Of a stretch of 64,000 nucleotides of DNA, positions 26,936-36,046 are shown piece after piece. The position numbers and the translations under genes are program-made. Source of the stretch: Acetobacter malorum (lineage in GTDB: Bacteria > Pseudomonadota > Alphaproteobacteria > Acetobacterales > Acetobacteraceae). Positions within the stretch are counted from its first letter, which is position 1; each line of letters opens with the position of its first letter. The DNA is taken from the NCBI RefSeq assembly GCF_001580615.1, contig NZ_LHZC01000047.1, positions 61,533 to 125,532 on the forward strand. The letters run 5' to 3'. A model generated the notes under the pieces. It was given only the letters and a program-made list of their open reading frames with translations. It searched no databases and was not told where the DNA came from.

Positions 26936-26959
26936 GGCCTGGTTTGAAAAAACCGGGCC
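26936..26959 (+). other. Stem-loop with GAAA tetraloop between two genes of the glycosylation locus
   Basis: GGCCTGGTTT (26936-26945) pairs along its full length with AAACCGGGCC (26950-26959), with one U-G wobble, closed by the tetraloop GAAA. No T run follows. It lies 12 bases after the stop of the 416-residue protein gene and 39 bases before the next start, so an mRNA processing or stability role is plausible. Confidence 0.55.
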
Positions 26960-26998
26960 TGTCCGGGAAAGTGGTGGCATAACAATACAGGTAATCCC

Positions 26999-28594
26999 TT
27001 GAAGTATCTTTTTATTCACCAGAACTTCCCCGGACAGTACCTCCATATCGTGCGTCATCTGGTTCAGGTCGGTGGCCACGATATTGTTTTTATCAGCGAA
27101 GATAACGCTAATCTCATTCCCGGGGTCCGCCGCGTTATTTACCGTATGCCCCGGCATGCCACCGAGCAGACCCATCCGGGTGCACGGGAATTCGACCTCG
27201 GGCTGGTGCGGGCGGATGCTGTGGCAAAAGCGGCTACCACGCTTAAAACGCTTGGGTTTGAGCCCGATATCATCATCGGCCATCATGGCTGGGGTGAACT
27301 GCTGAATATTCAGGACGTGTTCCCCGACGCGCCGGTGCTGGGCTATTTTGAATTCTACTATCATACGGGGCCGGGCTTCGATATCGGGTTTGACCCGGAA
27401 TTCCCCGTAAATCCCGCCATGATGCCGCTGGTGCGGGCCAAGAATGCCATCAACCTGCAGGCGCTGACGTCACCCGGTTACGGGCAAACCCCCACGGAAT
27501 TCCAGAAGGGTGCGTATCCAGACTGGGCGCAGGACAAAATTACTGTGCTGCGGGAAGGGGTGGATCTGGACCTGTGCTGCCCGGACCCCACGGCGCATCG
27601 CCGGAAATTTAGCATCAAGGACGTGCATGTTTCTCCTAAAGAGAAGCTGATTACGTATGTCTCGCGGGATCTGGAGCCGTATCGCGGCTTCCATGTTTTC
27701 ATGCGGGCCTTGCCGCGCATCCTTAAGGAACAGCCTGATGCCCGCGTGATCATGGTCGGGGGGGATGGCGTCAGCTACGGCGCACGCCTGCCGTCTGGCA
27801 CATGGCGGGAGAAGATGCTGGCAGAACTGGCCGGGCAGCTTGATCTTTCGCGTGTCCATTTTGTGGGCAAGGTTGCCTATGAGGACTTTCTGCGTCTGCT
27901 CCAGCGGTCCGATACACATGTCTATCTGACCTATCCGTTTGTCGCCTCCTGGTCTCTGCGTGAAGCCATGGCGGCCGGGTGCGCCATTGTGGGCAGCGCG
28001 ACGGCACCGGTTGAAGAATTTCTTGAAGATGGCGTGACCGGGCGTCTGGTGCCGTTTACGGAGCCGGACCGGATTGCCGAGGGTGTTTTGGAACTGCTGA
28101 ACGACACGCGCACCGCGAAAAAAATGCGGCAGGCAGCGCGGGCTGAGGCCGAGCAGACGCTGTGCATGAAGGCCTATCTGGCAGAGTATGAAGAGCTGAT
28201 TGCCAGACTGATTGCGGCGCATAAGCCTGCCTCTGTGCAGCAGGCTGCGGCTGTTCAGAGCAAACCGCCCCGTAAAGCCAAAGCCGCCTCCCGTAAGGCA
28301 AGCAGTAAGGCCAAAGTCGCTGCCGCTAAGGTGGTGGAGTCTGCACCGGTTAAAAAGGCTGGTCGGCCTGCGGCAAAAGCACGGCAGCCTGAGGCCCGCA
28401 AAGTGGCTTCCATAAAAGGCGCTGATGCGAAAAAGTCAGTTCCTGCACAGACCAAAGCGACCCGTGTCAGTAAACGAGCCGCTGAGCGTATCAGTCCAAC
28501 AGAACAGCGTGCATCAAAGCCCGCTAAAGTAGCTCCTGCCCGTGCAGTGCGCACCGGTGGCCGCAAGAAAAAGGCGGATCTGGTTTCCTCCTGA
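26999..28594 (+). CDS. Family 4 glycosyltransferase with histone-H1-like C-terminal tail
   Basis: A 531-residue GT-B transferase. The N-terminal domain begins MKYLFIHQNFPGQYLHIVRHL, typical of this family, and has IIIGHHGWGELL. The C-terminal Rossmann domain has YVSRDLEPYRGFHVFMRALP, the donor-side FVASWSLREAMAAGCAIVG and VEEFLEDGVTGRLVPF. The globular enzyme ends near residue 408. A 120-residue tail rich in Lys, Ala, Pro and Arg follows (for example KAGRPAAKAR), unusual for a glycosyltransferase and similar in style to the tail of the preceding protein. The start is TTG, supported by the conserved N-terminus. It ends the secretion and glycosylation locus and is convergent with the mla genes. 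Confidence 0.85.
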   Translation: MKYLFIHQNFPGQYLHIVRHLVQVGGHDIVFISEDNANLIPGVRRVIYRMPRHATEQTHPGAREFDLGLVRADAVAKAATTLKTLGFEPDIIIGHHGWGELLNIQDVFPDAPVLGYFEFYYHTGPGFDIGFDPEFPVNPAMMPLVRAKNAINLQALTSPGYGQTPTEFQKGAYPDWAQDKITVLREGVDLDLCCPDPTAHRRKFSIKDVHVSPKEKLITYVSRDLEPYRGFHVFMRALPRILKEQPDARVIMVGGDGVSYGARLPSGTWREKMLAELAGQLDLSRVHFVGKVAYEDFLRLLQRSDTHVYLTYPFVASWSLREAMAAGCAIVGSATAPVEEFLEDGVTGRLVPFTEPDRIAEGVLELLNDTRTAKKMRQAARAEAEQTLCMKAYLAEYEELIARLIAAHKPASVQQAAAVQSKPPRKAKAASRKASSKAKVAAAKVVESAPVKKAGRPAAKARQPEARKVASIKGADAKKSVPAQTKATRVSKRAAERISPTEQRASKPAKVAPARAVRTGGRKKKADLVSS

Positions 28595-28618
28595 TCCACC
28601 GGGTCTCCCTCAGCCTGT

Positions 28619-29212
28619 TCAGGCGTGAGGCGGGACCGACTGGTTCACATGGTTGGCCAGCTCGATAATCATCTTGCGCATCAGCGCGGCGATGGCGGCG
28701 TCAGTGCTGACATCCCCGGTTTCAGACAGATGCACCCGGTCACGGATCAGCGGTTTGTTCGGGTCCTGTGGTAGCACAGCCCAGTTGGCGTCCATTACGG
28801 CTGAGCCATTGGCATCCACATCCAGACGCGAAATATTCACCTGCACACGCAGCGTTGCGGCATCGGCCAGCGGTTGGTCGGTAATCAGCTCATTGGGGTG
28901 GGAGACGGCAATCTGGTTGGTAATCAGATCCGTAATGCCCAGAGACAGCCGCGTGGCCCAGCGGGATTTGGGGCTGCGCACAATTTCTTCGCCGTTCCGC
29001 AGCACGATATCCTGCGAATCCAGATAATCCGGAATGACCGTGCGGCTGATTTCAACCGTGGTGGCGCGGGCGGACAGATGCGGCTGCCGTGCGTCCTGAT
29101 CAGATGGCATCCCCAGCGTGTAAAGCCGCAGCGGCGGGGAGGCGCAGGAGGTCAGCAGCGCGCAGCCGGAAAGCAGGGCCATGCAGGAAAGGCGACGCAG
29201 GGTGAGCATCAT
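28619..29212 (-). CDS. ABC-type transport auxiliary lipoprotein of the Mla-like system
   Basis: A 197-residue lipoprotein with a short signal peptide and lipobox LTSC (Cys near residue 23), followed by PPLRLYTLG, the same opening as the PqiC family. The middle holds TVEISRTVIPDYLDSQDIVLR and the end is predicted to be helical. It is the last gene of the mlaE-mlaF-mlaD unit, and its ATG overlaps the mlaD stop (ATGA). In Acinetobacter and other bacteria such lipoproteins accompany MCE transporters; here it may replace MlaA or MlaC, neither of which is present in the window. Confidence 0.85.
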   Translation of the reverse strand: MMLTLRRLSCMALLSGCALLTSCASPPLRLYTLGMPSDQDARQPHLSARATTVEISRTVIPDYLDSQDIVLRNGEEIVRSPKSRWATRLSLGITDLITNQIAVSHPNELITDQPLADAATLRVQVNISRLDVDANGSAVMDANWAVLPQDPNKPLIRDRVHLSETGDVSTDAAIAALMRKMIIELANHVNQSVPPHA

Positions 29213-30165
29213 GGACGGCGTCCCATCAGCAGGAGTTGCGGGTTGCGTTCAACATCGCTGGAGAACCCGCGCAGAGAGGCCGCAGCCGCGGCAATATCGC
29301 GCAGGGCGGCGTCCAGATTGGCGCGGTCAATGGAACGCGGGGAAAGAATGGTCTGGAGCGTATCCAGCGTTTTGGTGGCGGAGACCAGAGTGGTATGCAC
29401 ATCCGCACCCCGGTTGGTCAGCTGCTCCGTGCTGGTTTGCAGCAGCTTGTCCATTTTCAGCAGCGTGACATCCAGCTTGGCCTGAAGGTCCCGAATAGCG
29501 TCGGTCGCGGCCTGAACGGTGTCATGCGAGCGGTCCGTGGTGACTTTCACACTGGCAATCAGCGGCGGCAGGTCCGTGTTCATCTTGTCGCTCAGCGTCC
29601 TGATGGACAGGAGCGTCGCATCGGCGTGGCTGGCAATGTCCTTTACCGGCAGGTCGCTCAGCGTGTCTTTCAGCTTTTCCATGGTGGACAGGCGGGCGGG
29701 AATTTCCAGATCACCCGTAATGCGCGGATGCAGAATGGCGGGCGTGGATTTGTCAAAATCCAGCTCGATATTGGACTGACCGGTTACAAAGCTCTGCAGA
29801 TTGAGTTCCGCCCGCAGGCCGTTGGCAATCATCTCCTGCATGCTGACCTTGGTGCCGCCCGGCACGTCGCGCACGATATGGATCTGGTCGGGCTCCAGCG
29901 TGAGCTCAACCGGGATGTAGGCTTTGCGGTCCAGTGGGTCAAAACGCAGGGTGATGCTTTTGACAGATCCCACCTTAACACCCCGGAAATTGACAGGCGC
30001 TCCCACAGCCAGACCGGTAATGGAGTTCTGGAACACCACCACAGCCTCGCGCGAGGGCGCGAAGAAGCGCATGTGCCCAAACAGCATGATCACGGCCAGC
30101 GCCAGCGCGCCACCACCCAGAACAAATGCTCCGATCAGGGTTTTACGGTTTGTGCTTTCAGCCAT
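29209..30165 (-). CDS. MCE-domain substrate-binding protein (MlaD-like)
   Basis: A 318-residue protein with one N-terminal membrane helix (TLIGAFVLGGGALALAVIMLF) and a single MCE domain from about residue 40 (VVVFQNSITGLAVGAPVNFRGVKVGSV). A long helical region follows (about 155-318) with many Asp, Thr and Leu residues (TLSDLPVKDIASHADATLL), longer than E. coli MlaD (183 residues) and more like Mce proteins of plants and actinobacteria. It is expected to form the hexameric periplasmic ring over MlaFE and handle phospholipids. Confidence 0.9.
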   Translation of the reverse strand: MAESTNRKTLIGAFVLGGGALALAVIMLFGHMRFFAPSREAVVVFQNSITGLAVGAPVNFRGVKVGSVKSITLRFDPLDRKAYIPVELTLEPDQIHIVRDVPGGTKVSMQEMIANGLRAELNLQSFVTGQSNIELDFDKSTPAILHPRITGDLEIPARLSTMEKLKDTLSDLPVKDIASHADATLLSIRTLSDKMNTDLPPLIASVKVTTDRSHDTVQAATDAIRDLQAKLDVTLLKMDKLLQTSTEQLTNRGADVHTTLVSATKTLDTLQTILSPRSIDRANLDAALRDIAAAAASLRGFSSDVERNPQLLLMGRRP

Positions 30166-30171
30166 GAACGT

Positions 30172-30954
30172 TCAGCCCTTCGTCTCATCCGTCGGGGAAA
30201 TCTCCGCCTGACGGTTCATAAAAGCCATTACTTCCGGAATGGTGCAGTGGTCCCGCAAATCTCGGGGGGCCCCGCGTGCAATGGGTGTGTGGGTTTTGGC
30301 ATCCAGAAAAATGCCGTCATCTGCAATGGCGAACAGGCTTGGCAGTTCGTGGCTGACAATCACAATAGTCGCCCCCAGCCCGTCCCGCAGGGTCAGGATC
30401 AGATCATCCAGCCGGGCGGAGGTAATGGGGTCGAGCCCGGCGGAGGGCTCGTCAAAAAACAGAATATCCGGGTCCAGAGCAATAGCGCGGGCAAGGCCTG
30501 CCCGTTTGCGCATGCCGCCGGAAATTTCAGAGGGCATCAGGTCAATCGCCTGTTCCATGCCCACAAAGCCCAGCTTGAGTTCCACCAGACGGCGAATGAC
30601 ATCCGGCGGCAGGGGCGTGAACATTTCCATGGGCAGGGCGACATTTTCGCCCACCGTCATGGAGCTCCACAGGGCTGCACTCTGGAACAGCACGCCAAAG
30701 CGATGGTTGATTTCCGTGCGGCGCTTGTCGTTCTGCGCCCAGTAATCTTCCTGCCCGACCAGAATCTGCCCGGCAGTGGGGCGCAAAAGGCCGATCATGC
30801 TTTTCAGCAGAGTGCTTTTCCCGCAGCCGGAGCCGCCCATGACGGCAAAGATCGAACCGCGTTTAAGGTCGAACGAGACATTCTGCTGGATGACCTTGGG
30901 GCCAAAGGACAGGCCCAGATCCCGCACGGAGATAATGGTGTCTGCTGCGTTCAT
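30172..30954 (-). CDS. ABC transporter ATPase (MlaF-like)
   Basis: A 260-residue ATPase of the Mla/Mce lipid transporter. Walker A is GGSGCGKST (about residues 36-44), the signature is EISGGMRKRAGLARA, Walker B is ILFFDEPSAGLDP and the switch His is in IVSHELPS. The signature SGGMRKRAGLARA is diagnostic for the MlaF/TGD3 group. It overlaps neither neighbour but lies two bases after mlaE and six before mlaD, in one operon. Confidence 0.92.
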   Translation of the reverse strand: MNAADTIISVRDLGLSFGPKVIQQNVSFDLKRGSIFAVMGGSGCGKSTLLKSMIGLLRPTAGQILVGQEDYWAQNDKRRTEINHRFGVLFQSAALWSSMTVGENVALPMEMFTPLPPDVIRRLVELKLGFVGMEQAIDLMPSEISGGMRKRAGLARAIALDPDILFFDEPSAGLDPITSARLDDLILTLRDGLGATIVIVSHELPSLFAIADDGIFLDAKTHTPIARGAPRDLRDHCTIPEVMAFMNRQAEISPTDETKG

Positions 30955-30956
30955 GT

Positions 30957-32141
30957 TCAGATCCCCAGCACGGTGGCCATGACGGCGAAGATGGCATCCA
31001 TGGCGATGACGCCCACAATGCCAATCACCACGGCCCGTGTTGCGGCAATCCCCACATCCGCCGCACTCCGCCCGGCGCGCAGGCCTACCCGGCAGGCGGC
31101 CAGCGCAATAAAGCTGGCGAAGAAGAAGGATTTGACGAAGCCGAACACAAATTCCGTCAGGGAAACACCCTCAAAGGTGGTGTTCAGATAGCCGAGGGGA
31201 GAGATGTCCATCATGCTGACGGACACGACAAACCCGCCGAAAATCGCAATGAGCGTGCCGTAGATATACAGCAGCGGCATCATCAACCCGAGGGAGAGAA
31301 TGGAAGGCAGCAGGATGTAGCTGGATACCGGAATGCCAAACACCTGCAGGGCGTCAATTTCCTCATTCCCCAGCATGGTGGAAATACGCGCGGCATAAGC
31401 GCCGCCGGTGCGCCCGGCCATGACAATGGCGGTCATGATGGCGGAAATTTCTCGCGCGCAGGCAATGCCCACCAGATTGGCGACATAGATTTCCGCTGCA
31501 AAACGCCGCAGTTCCACCAGCCCGACAAACGCCAGAATGGCGCCCACCAGAAAATTCACCACGCCCACAATCAGCAGGGCGGAGGGGCCGGCGTTCCAGA
31601 TATCGGTGGCCAGATCCTTCAGGCGCATCCCGCTTTTGCCCGTCAGGGTTTTGCACGCACCCTGTGCGGTCTCCAGCGCCAGTTCCGTCACTGTGCCGGT
31701 TTCATTCAGCACATTGAGGCTTTTATCGCCCACGCGCTCCAGCAGGGGAGGTTTCTTGCGGTCTGCTGCCTTATTGGGGGCAGGGGCGTCCGGCAGCAGG
31801 GCCAGCAGGCGCTGGGCGGAAGCGGGCAGGCCGTAGGGGTCAAACTGCAACCCGGCATGGCTTGCGGCCTGCTTCACATCCCACAGGAACGCAATGAAGG
31901 CGGAATCCCACCCGCTCACGCCCTGACTGTCGAATGTCAGGGTACCGTGGCTCTGCGCCTGTGTCAGCCCGTCAGGCGGGAAGGGGGCCATGCCGCCATC
32001 CTGCACGCTCCACGAGCCCCGCAGCACAAGGCGGGGGGCAGAGGAGTCCCCTTCCAGCGTCCAGACAGGTTTTTCAGGCGTTTGCGCTGGATGCGGAGGG
32101 GCTGCGTGGGGGTGAGGATCAGTCATGATGTGTGGCGACAT
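30957..32141 (-). CDS. Mla-type ABC permease with fused N-terminal STAS domain (MlaB-MlaE)
   Basis: The C-terminal half is an MlaE permease with five or so helices and characteristic GRTGGAYAARISTMLGNEEI and DALQVFGIPVSSYILLPS. The N-terminal 110 or so residues resemble an STAS domain (RLVLRGSWSVQDGG, GTLTFDSQGVSGWDSAFIAFLWDV), the job done by separate MlaB in E. coli, so MlaB and MlaE are fused. The start is uncertain: I use the ATG at 32141; the frame is open to 32291, and 32126 is another option. First gene of the operon, divergent from truB. Confidence 0.88.
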   Translation of the reverse strand: MSPHIMTDPHPHAAPPHPAQTPEKPVWTLEGDSSAPRLVLRGSWSVQDGGMAPFPPDGLTQAQSHGTLTFDSQGVSGWDSAFIAFLWDVKQAASHAGLQFDPYGLPASAQRLLALLPDAPAPNKAADRKKPPLLERVGDKSLNVLNETGTVTELALETAQGACKTLTGKSGMRLKDLATDIWNAGPSALLIVGVVNFLVGAILAFVGLVELRRFAAEIYVANLVGIACAREISAIMTAIVMAGRTGGAYAARISTMLGNEEIDALQVFGIPVSSYILLPSILSLGLMMPLLYIYGTLIAIFGGFVVSVSMMDISPLGYLNTTFEGVSLTEFVFGFVKSFFFASFIALAACRVGLRAGRSAADVGIAATRAVVIGIVGVIAMDAIFAVMATVLGI

Positions 32142-32342
32142 TAGGGTACGGTCTCCGGGCTGACCAGCCCTGCCCGGGGGTGTGGCGGCCATGTTCTCAG
32201 GGAAGAGCTTACACGGGTGTGGTATAAGGCGGCCCGGGGCGCAGCGGGCCAGCCATTGCGGCGGGGCAGCGGGTCCGCTAGATGCAGCCATGCTTTACCG
32301 GTGTTCTGGCCGGTTTTCTGAATTTTACGACGGGAGTTCTTC

Positions 32343-33260
32343 ATGCGACGCAGACGCGGCCGCCCGCTGGATGGCTGGCTGGTGATCGACAAGCCTTCCG
32401 GTGTGACATCCACCCAGATGGTGGGTCGGGCCAAACGGATTTTTGATGCGCAGAAAGTCGGGCACGGCGGCACGCTGGACCCGCTGGCGACCGGCCTTTT
32501 GCCGCTGGCCTTTGGCGCGGCCACCAAAACTGTGCCGTACATTATGGACGGCACCAAAATCTACCGCTTTACGCTCAAACTGGGGGAAGCGCGGGATAGT
32601 GACGATGCCGATGGCAACGTGACGGAAGTGTCTGACGTGCGCCCGACCGATGATGAGCTGCGCGCCGCTCTCCCCGCTCTGACGGGGGATATCATGCAGG
32701 TGCCGCCCGTGTTCTCCGCACTGAAGGTGGCCGGGGAGCGGTCCTATGACATGGCGCGTGAAGGCCGTGCGCCGGAACTGCCGCCCCGCCCTGCGCGGGT
32801 GGACCGGTTTGAGCTTATTGAACGCCCCGATGCGGATACCGCGATCTTTGAGGTCGAATCCGGCAAGGGCGTGTACATGCGCGCGCTGGCGCGTGATGTG
32901 GCGCTGGCCTGCGGCACTGTGGGCCATATAACCGCGCTGCGCCGCCTGCGCGTGGGGCCTTTTACAGAGGCTGATGCGATTGTTCTGGACAAAATTGTCC
33001 TAAACGACGACAACCCCCATGCCTCACCGGAGCTGCTGCGTCCGGTCTCGACCGCGCTGGCCGACATCCCGGCGGTGGCCCTGACCAAAGACGAAGCAGT
33101 GTCCTTGTTGCACGGACAGGCGCTCAGCCTTGTCGATCTGATGGATCGTCTCCCTCAGATTGATAATGAGGACGCACCCATCCGGGCCATGGAAGGGGGG
33201 CGCGTACTGGGCCTTTGCCGTCGTGAAGACGGCTTCCTGCGTCCTGTGCGGATTCTCTAG
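32343..33260 (+). CDS. truB: tRNA pseudouridine-55 synthase (TruB)
   Basis: A 305-residue enzyme that makes pseudouridine 55 in the T loop of tRNAs. The N-terminal LDGWLVIDKPSGVTS and the catalytic segment KVGHGGTLDPLATGLLPL (Asp nucleophile near residue 46) are clear, as is the later ESGKGVYMRALARDV. Its length matches bacterial TruB. It sits 24 bases ahead of rpsO, the conserved truB-rpsO-pnp order. Confidence 0.96.
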   Translation: MRRRRGRPLDGWLVIDKPSGVTSTQMVGRAKRIFDAQKVGHGGTLDPLATGLLPLAFGAATKTVPYIMDGTKIYRFTLKLGEARDSDDADGNVTEVSDVRPTDDELRAALPALTGDIMQVPPVFSALKVAGERSYDMAREGRAPELPPRPARVDRFELIERPDADTAIFEVESGKGVYMRALARDVALACGTVGHITALRRLRVGPFTEADAIVLDKIVLNDDNPHASPELLRPVSTALADIPAVALTKDEAVSLLHGQALSLVDLMDRLPQIDNEDAPIRAMEGGRVLGLCRREDGFLRPVRIL

Positions 33261-33284
33261 AACCTTCTTTGTACGGAGACAGTG

Positions 33285-33554
33285 ATGTCGATTACCGCAG
33301 AACGCCGCACGGCAGTTATCAGTGAATACCAGACGACCCCCACAGACACGGGGTCACCGGAAGTTCAGGTCGCAATTCTGACCGAGCGCATTGTTAACCT
33401 GACCGAGCACCTGAAGACCCACGCGAAGGATTTCCATTCGCGCCGTGGTCTGCTGATCCTCGTTGGTCGTCGTCGCAGCCTGCTCGACTACCTGCGTCGT
33501 AAGAGCCAGAGCCGCTACGAAACGCTGATCGGTCGTCTCGGCCTGCGTCGCTAA
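33285..33554 (+). CDS. rpsO: 30S ribosomal protein S15
   Basis: An 89-residue protein that binds 16S rRNA. Sequence features include [20 protein letters not shown], the [15 protein letters not shown] helix and the C-terminal [21 protein letters not shown] use the ATG at 33285, preceded by CGGAGAC; the in-frame GTG one codon earlier would add a residue absent from the family. It lies between truB and pnp. Confidence 0.97.
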   Translation: MSITAERRTAVISEYQTTPTDTGSPEVQVAILTERIVNLTEHLKTHAKDFHSRRGLLILVGRRRSLLDYLRRKSQSRYETLIGRLGLRR

Positions 33555-33573
33555 GACCAGAGTTGAAGGCGTG

Positions 33574-33624
33574 AAGGGTGCGGTTGCCGGGTGATGCCGC
33601 AAGCCGCACCCTTTCCCTTTTTCG
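33574..33624 (+). terminator. Intrinsic terminator after rpsO
   Basis: AAGGGTGCGG with TTGC (33574-33587) pairs with GC-AA-GCCGCACCCTT (to 33613) with a single bulge, followed by TTCCCTTTTT. It probably ends most rpsO transcripts ahead of pnp, with readthrough possible. Confidence 0.75.
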
Positions 33625-33860
33625 GGCTATTGTGTGATGATAGTCCTGCGCGCGGAGGCCATGCTGGTCCTCGCGTCTGAATAATAATGGCCACAGGTCT
33701 GAGTGCGGGATCATGATCCCGGCGGGCCACGGCGTTTCCGACCACATGGCGCCTGGGTGGTTTTGCCACCAGTCACCATGCCGTCCGAGGCGCTGTCCGC
33801 TCCTTCGGTTCTCCCCCCGCCTGTTCGTGTGGCCTTGAGTAAAATGTAAGGCAGAACTGT
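33625..33860 (+). other. Structured pnp leader region
   Basis: No gene is visible in the 236 bases after the rpsO terminator. Two further inverted repeats stand out: CGCGGAGG/CCTCGCG (33651-33675, one bulge) and a long imperfect hairpin from CATGG at 33745 to CCATG at 33780 with GGTGG/CCACC around a TTTTG loop. In E. coli the pnp leader forms a hairpin cut by RNase III, through which PNPase represses itself. A similar arrangement here is an inference. Confidence 0.5.
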
Positions 33861-36011
33861 ATGTTCAATTACTACCGTAAAGAAATCGAATGGGGCGGTC
33901 GTCCGCTGGTGCTGGAAACGGGCAAGATTGCTCGCCAGGCCGATGGTGCCGTGGTTGTCACCTATGGTGAGACCGTTGTGCTGTGTACCGCTGTCGGTGC
34001 AAAATCAGTCAAGCCGGGTCAGGATTTCTTTCCGCTGACCGTCAACTATCAGGAAAAAGCCTACGCTGCGGGTAAAATCCCCGGTGGCTTCTTCAAGCGC
34101 GAAGGCCGTCCGTCCGAGAACGAAACCCTCGTATCTCGTCTGATCGACCGCCCGCTGCGTCCGCTGTTCCCGGAAGGGTTCCGCAACGAGGTGCAGGTCA
34201 TTGCTACCGTGCTGACGCACGATATGGAAAATGATCCGTCCATCCCGGCTCTGATCGGCTGTTCCGCAGCCCTGACGCTGTCCGGCATTCCCTTCTTCGG
34301 CCCGGTTGGCGCTGCGCGCGTTGGCTTTAAGGACGGTGCGTTCATCCTGAACCCGACCCTTGAGCAGATGGCTGAAGCTGATCTGGATCTGGTCGTCGCC
34401 GGCACGGAAGAAGGCGTGCTGATGGTCGAATCCGAAGCGTCTGAACTGTCTGAAGACGTGATGCTGGATGCCGTGACCTTTGGTCATGCTGCCTTCCAGC
34501 CGGTGATCGAAGCCATCATCTCTCTGGCTGAACACGCTGCAAAAGCACCGTGGGATCTGCCGGAAGTCTCCAAGGAAGCGCAGAAGCTCCGCACCCGCAT
34601 CGACAAAGTGGGTCGCAAGCTGATTGCTGACGCGTACAAGGAAAAGAAGAAGCAGGCACGTTACGAAAAGATCGGTGCCGCCAAGGAAGCGATTCTGGCC
34701 AAGCTGGCTGAAGAAGAGCTGGACGTGGACGCCGCCAAGCCGATGCTGAAGGATCTGGAAGCCGACGTGGTTCGTACGTCTGTGCTGAAGACCGGCATGC
34801 GTATCGACGGGCGTGATCTGGTCACGGTGCGTCCGATTGTGTCTGAAGTCGGCATTCTGCCGCGTGCACATGGCTCTTCCCTGTTCACGCGTGGTGAAAC
34901 GCAGGCGCTGGTTGTGACCACGCTGGGCACCGGGCAGGATGAGCAGGTGATTGATGCGCTGCAGGGCGAATATCGCACCAACTTCATGCTGCACTACAAC
35001 TTCCCTCCCTTCTCTGTGGGTGAGTGCGGTCGTATTGGCTCCCCGGGCCGTCGTGAAATCGGGCATGGCAAGCTGGCATGGCGCGCTATCCACCCGCTGC
35101 TGCCCAGCCGTCAGGAATTCCCGTATACGCTGCGCGTGGTGTCTGAAATCACGGAAAGCAACGGCTCTTCCTCCATGGCGACCGTCTGCGGGTCCTCTCT
35201 GGCTCTGATGGACGCTGGTGTGCCGCTGAAGCGCCCGGTGGCCGGTATTGCCATGGGTCTGATCAAGGAAGGCGAAGACTTCGCCGTTCTGTCCGACATT
35301 CTGGGTGATGAAGATCACCTCGGCGACATGGACTTCAAGGTCGCTGGCACCGAACAGGGCGTGACCGCTCTGCAGATGGACATCAAGATTACGTCCATCA
35401 CGCCGGAAATCATGAAGATCGCTCTGGGTCAGGCCCGCAATGGCCGCCTGCACATTCTGGGTGAAATGAGCAAGGCGCTGACGGAAGGCCGCACAGACGT
35501 GTCCTCCACAGCTCCGAAAATCACCACCCTGACCGTGCCGCGCGAAAAAATCCGCGATGTGATCGGCTCTGGCGGTAAAGTTATTCGTGAGATTGTTGAA
35601 TACTCCGGTGCGAAGGTCGATATCGGAGATGATGGCACCATCACCATCGCTGCAATGTCTGACGATCAGGCCCAGAAAGCCATTGATCGCATCAACGGCA
35701 TTGTGGCTGAGCCGGAACTGGGCCGCGTTTACAACGGTAAGGTTGTTAAAACGGCTGACTTCGGCGCGTTCGTGAACTTCATGGGCGCACGTGACGGTCT
35801 GGTTCACATTTCCGAACTCACGCAGGGTCGCGTTGGCAAGACGACTGACGTTGTCAAGCAGGGTGACGAAGTGAAGGTGAAAGTGATCGGGTTTGACGAC
35901 CGCGGCAAAGTTAAGCTGTCCATGCGCGTTGTTGACCAGGAAACCGGTGCTGACATCACGGAAACCGTGGGCGCCAAGCCTGCGCGGGCTCCGCGTCGGG
36001 ATGCTGAATAA
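33861..36011 (+). CDS. pnp: Polyribonucleotide nucleotidyltransferase (PNPase)
   Basis: A 716-residue 3'-5' exoribonuclease that degrades RNA phosphorolytically. It has two RNase PH domains (the first with [19 protein letters not shown] and [12 protein letters not shown]), a KH domain with the loop [14 protein letters not shown] (about residues 565-580) and an S1 domain ([26 protein letters not shown]). Length and domain order are standard. It follows rpsO across a structured leader and is 35 bases ahead of a flavoprotein gene. Confidence 0.97.
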   Translation: MFNYYRKEIEWGGRPLVLETGKIARQADGAVVVTYGETVVLCTAVGAKSVKPGQDFFPLTVNYQEKAYAAGKIPGGFFKREGRPSENETLVSRLIDRPLRPLFPEGFRNEVQVIATVLTHDMENDPSIPALIGCSAALTLSGIPFFGPVGAARVGFKDGAFILNPTLEQMAEADLDLVVAGTEEGVLMVESEASELSEDVMLDAVTFGHAAFQPVIEAIISLAEHAAKAPWDLPEVSKEAQKLRTRIDKVGRKLIADAYKEKKKQARYEKIGAAKEAILAKLAEEELDVDAAKPMLKDLEADVVRTSVLKTGMRIDGRDLVTVRPIVSEVGILPRAHGSSLFTRGETQALVVTTLGTGQDEQVIDALQGEYRTNFMLHYNFPPFSVGECGRIGSPGRREIGHGKLAWRAIHPLLPSRQEFPYTLRVVSEITESNGSSSMATVCGSSLALMDAGVPLKRPVAGIAMGLIKEGEDFAVLSDILGDEDHLGDMDFKVAGTEQGVTALQMDIKITSITPEIMKIALGQARNGRLHILGEMSKALTEGRTDVSSTAPKITTLTVPREKIRDVIGSGGKVIREIVEYSGAKVDIGDDGTITIAAMSDDQAQKAIDRINGIVAEPELGRVYNGKVVKTADFGAFVNFMGARDGLVHISELTQGRVGKTTDVVKQGDEVKVKVIGFDDRGKVKLSMRVVDQETGADITETVGAKPARAPRRDAE

Positions 36012-36046
36012 GATCGGCGCTTGCCAGACAACACGATAGGACAGAT

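Noticed and set aside
29236..31191. Plus-strand frame of 651 codons across the mla operon
   Set aside because: Runs opposite two genes with full motif support.
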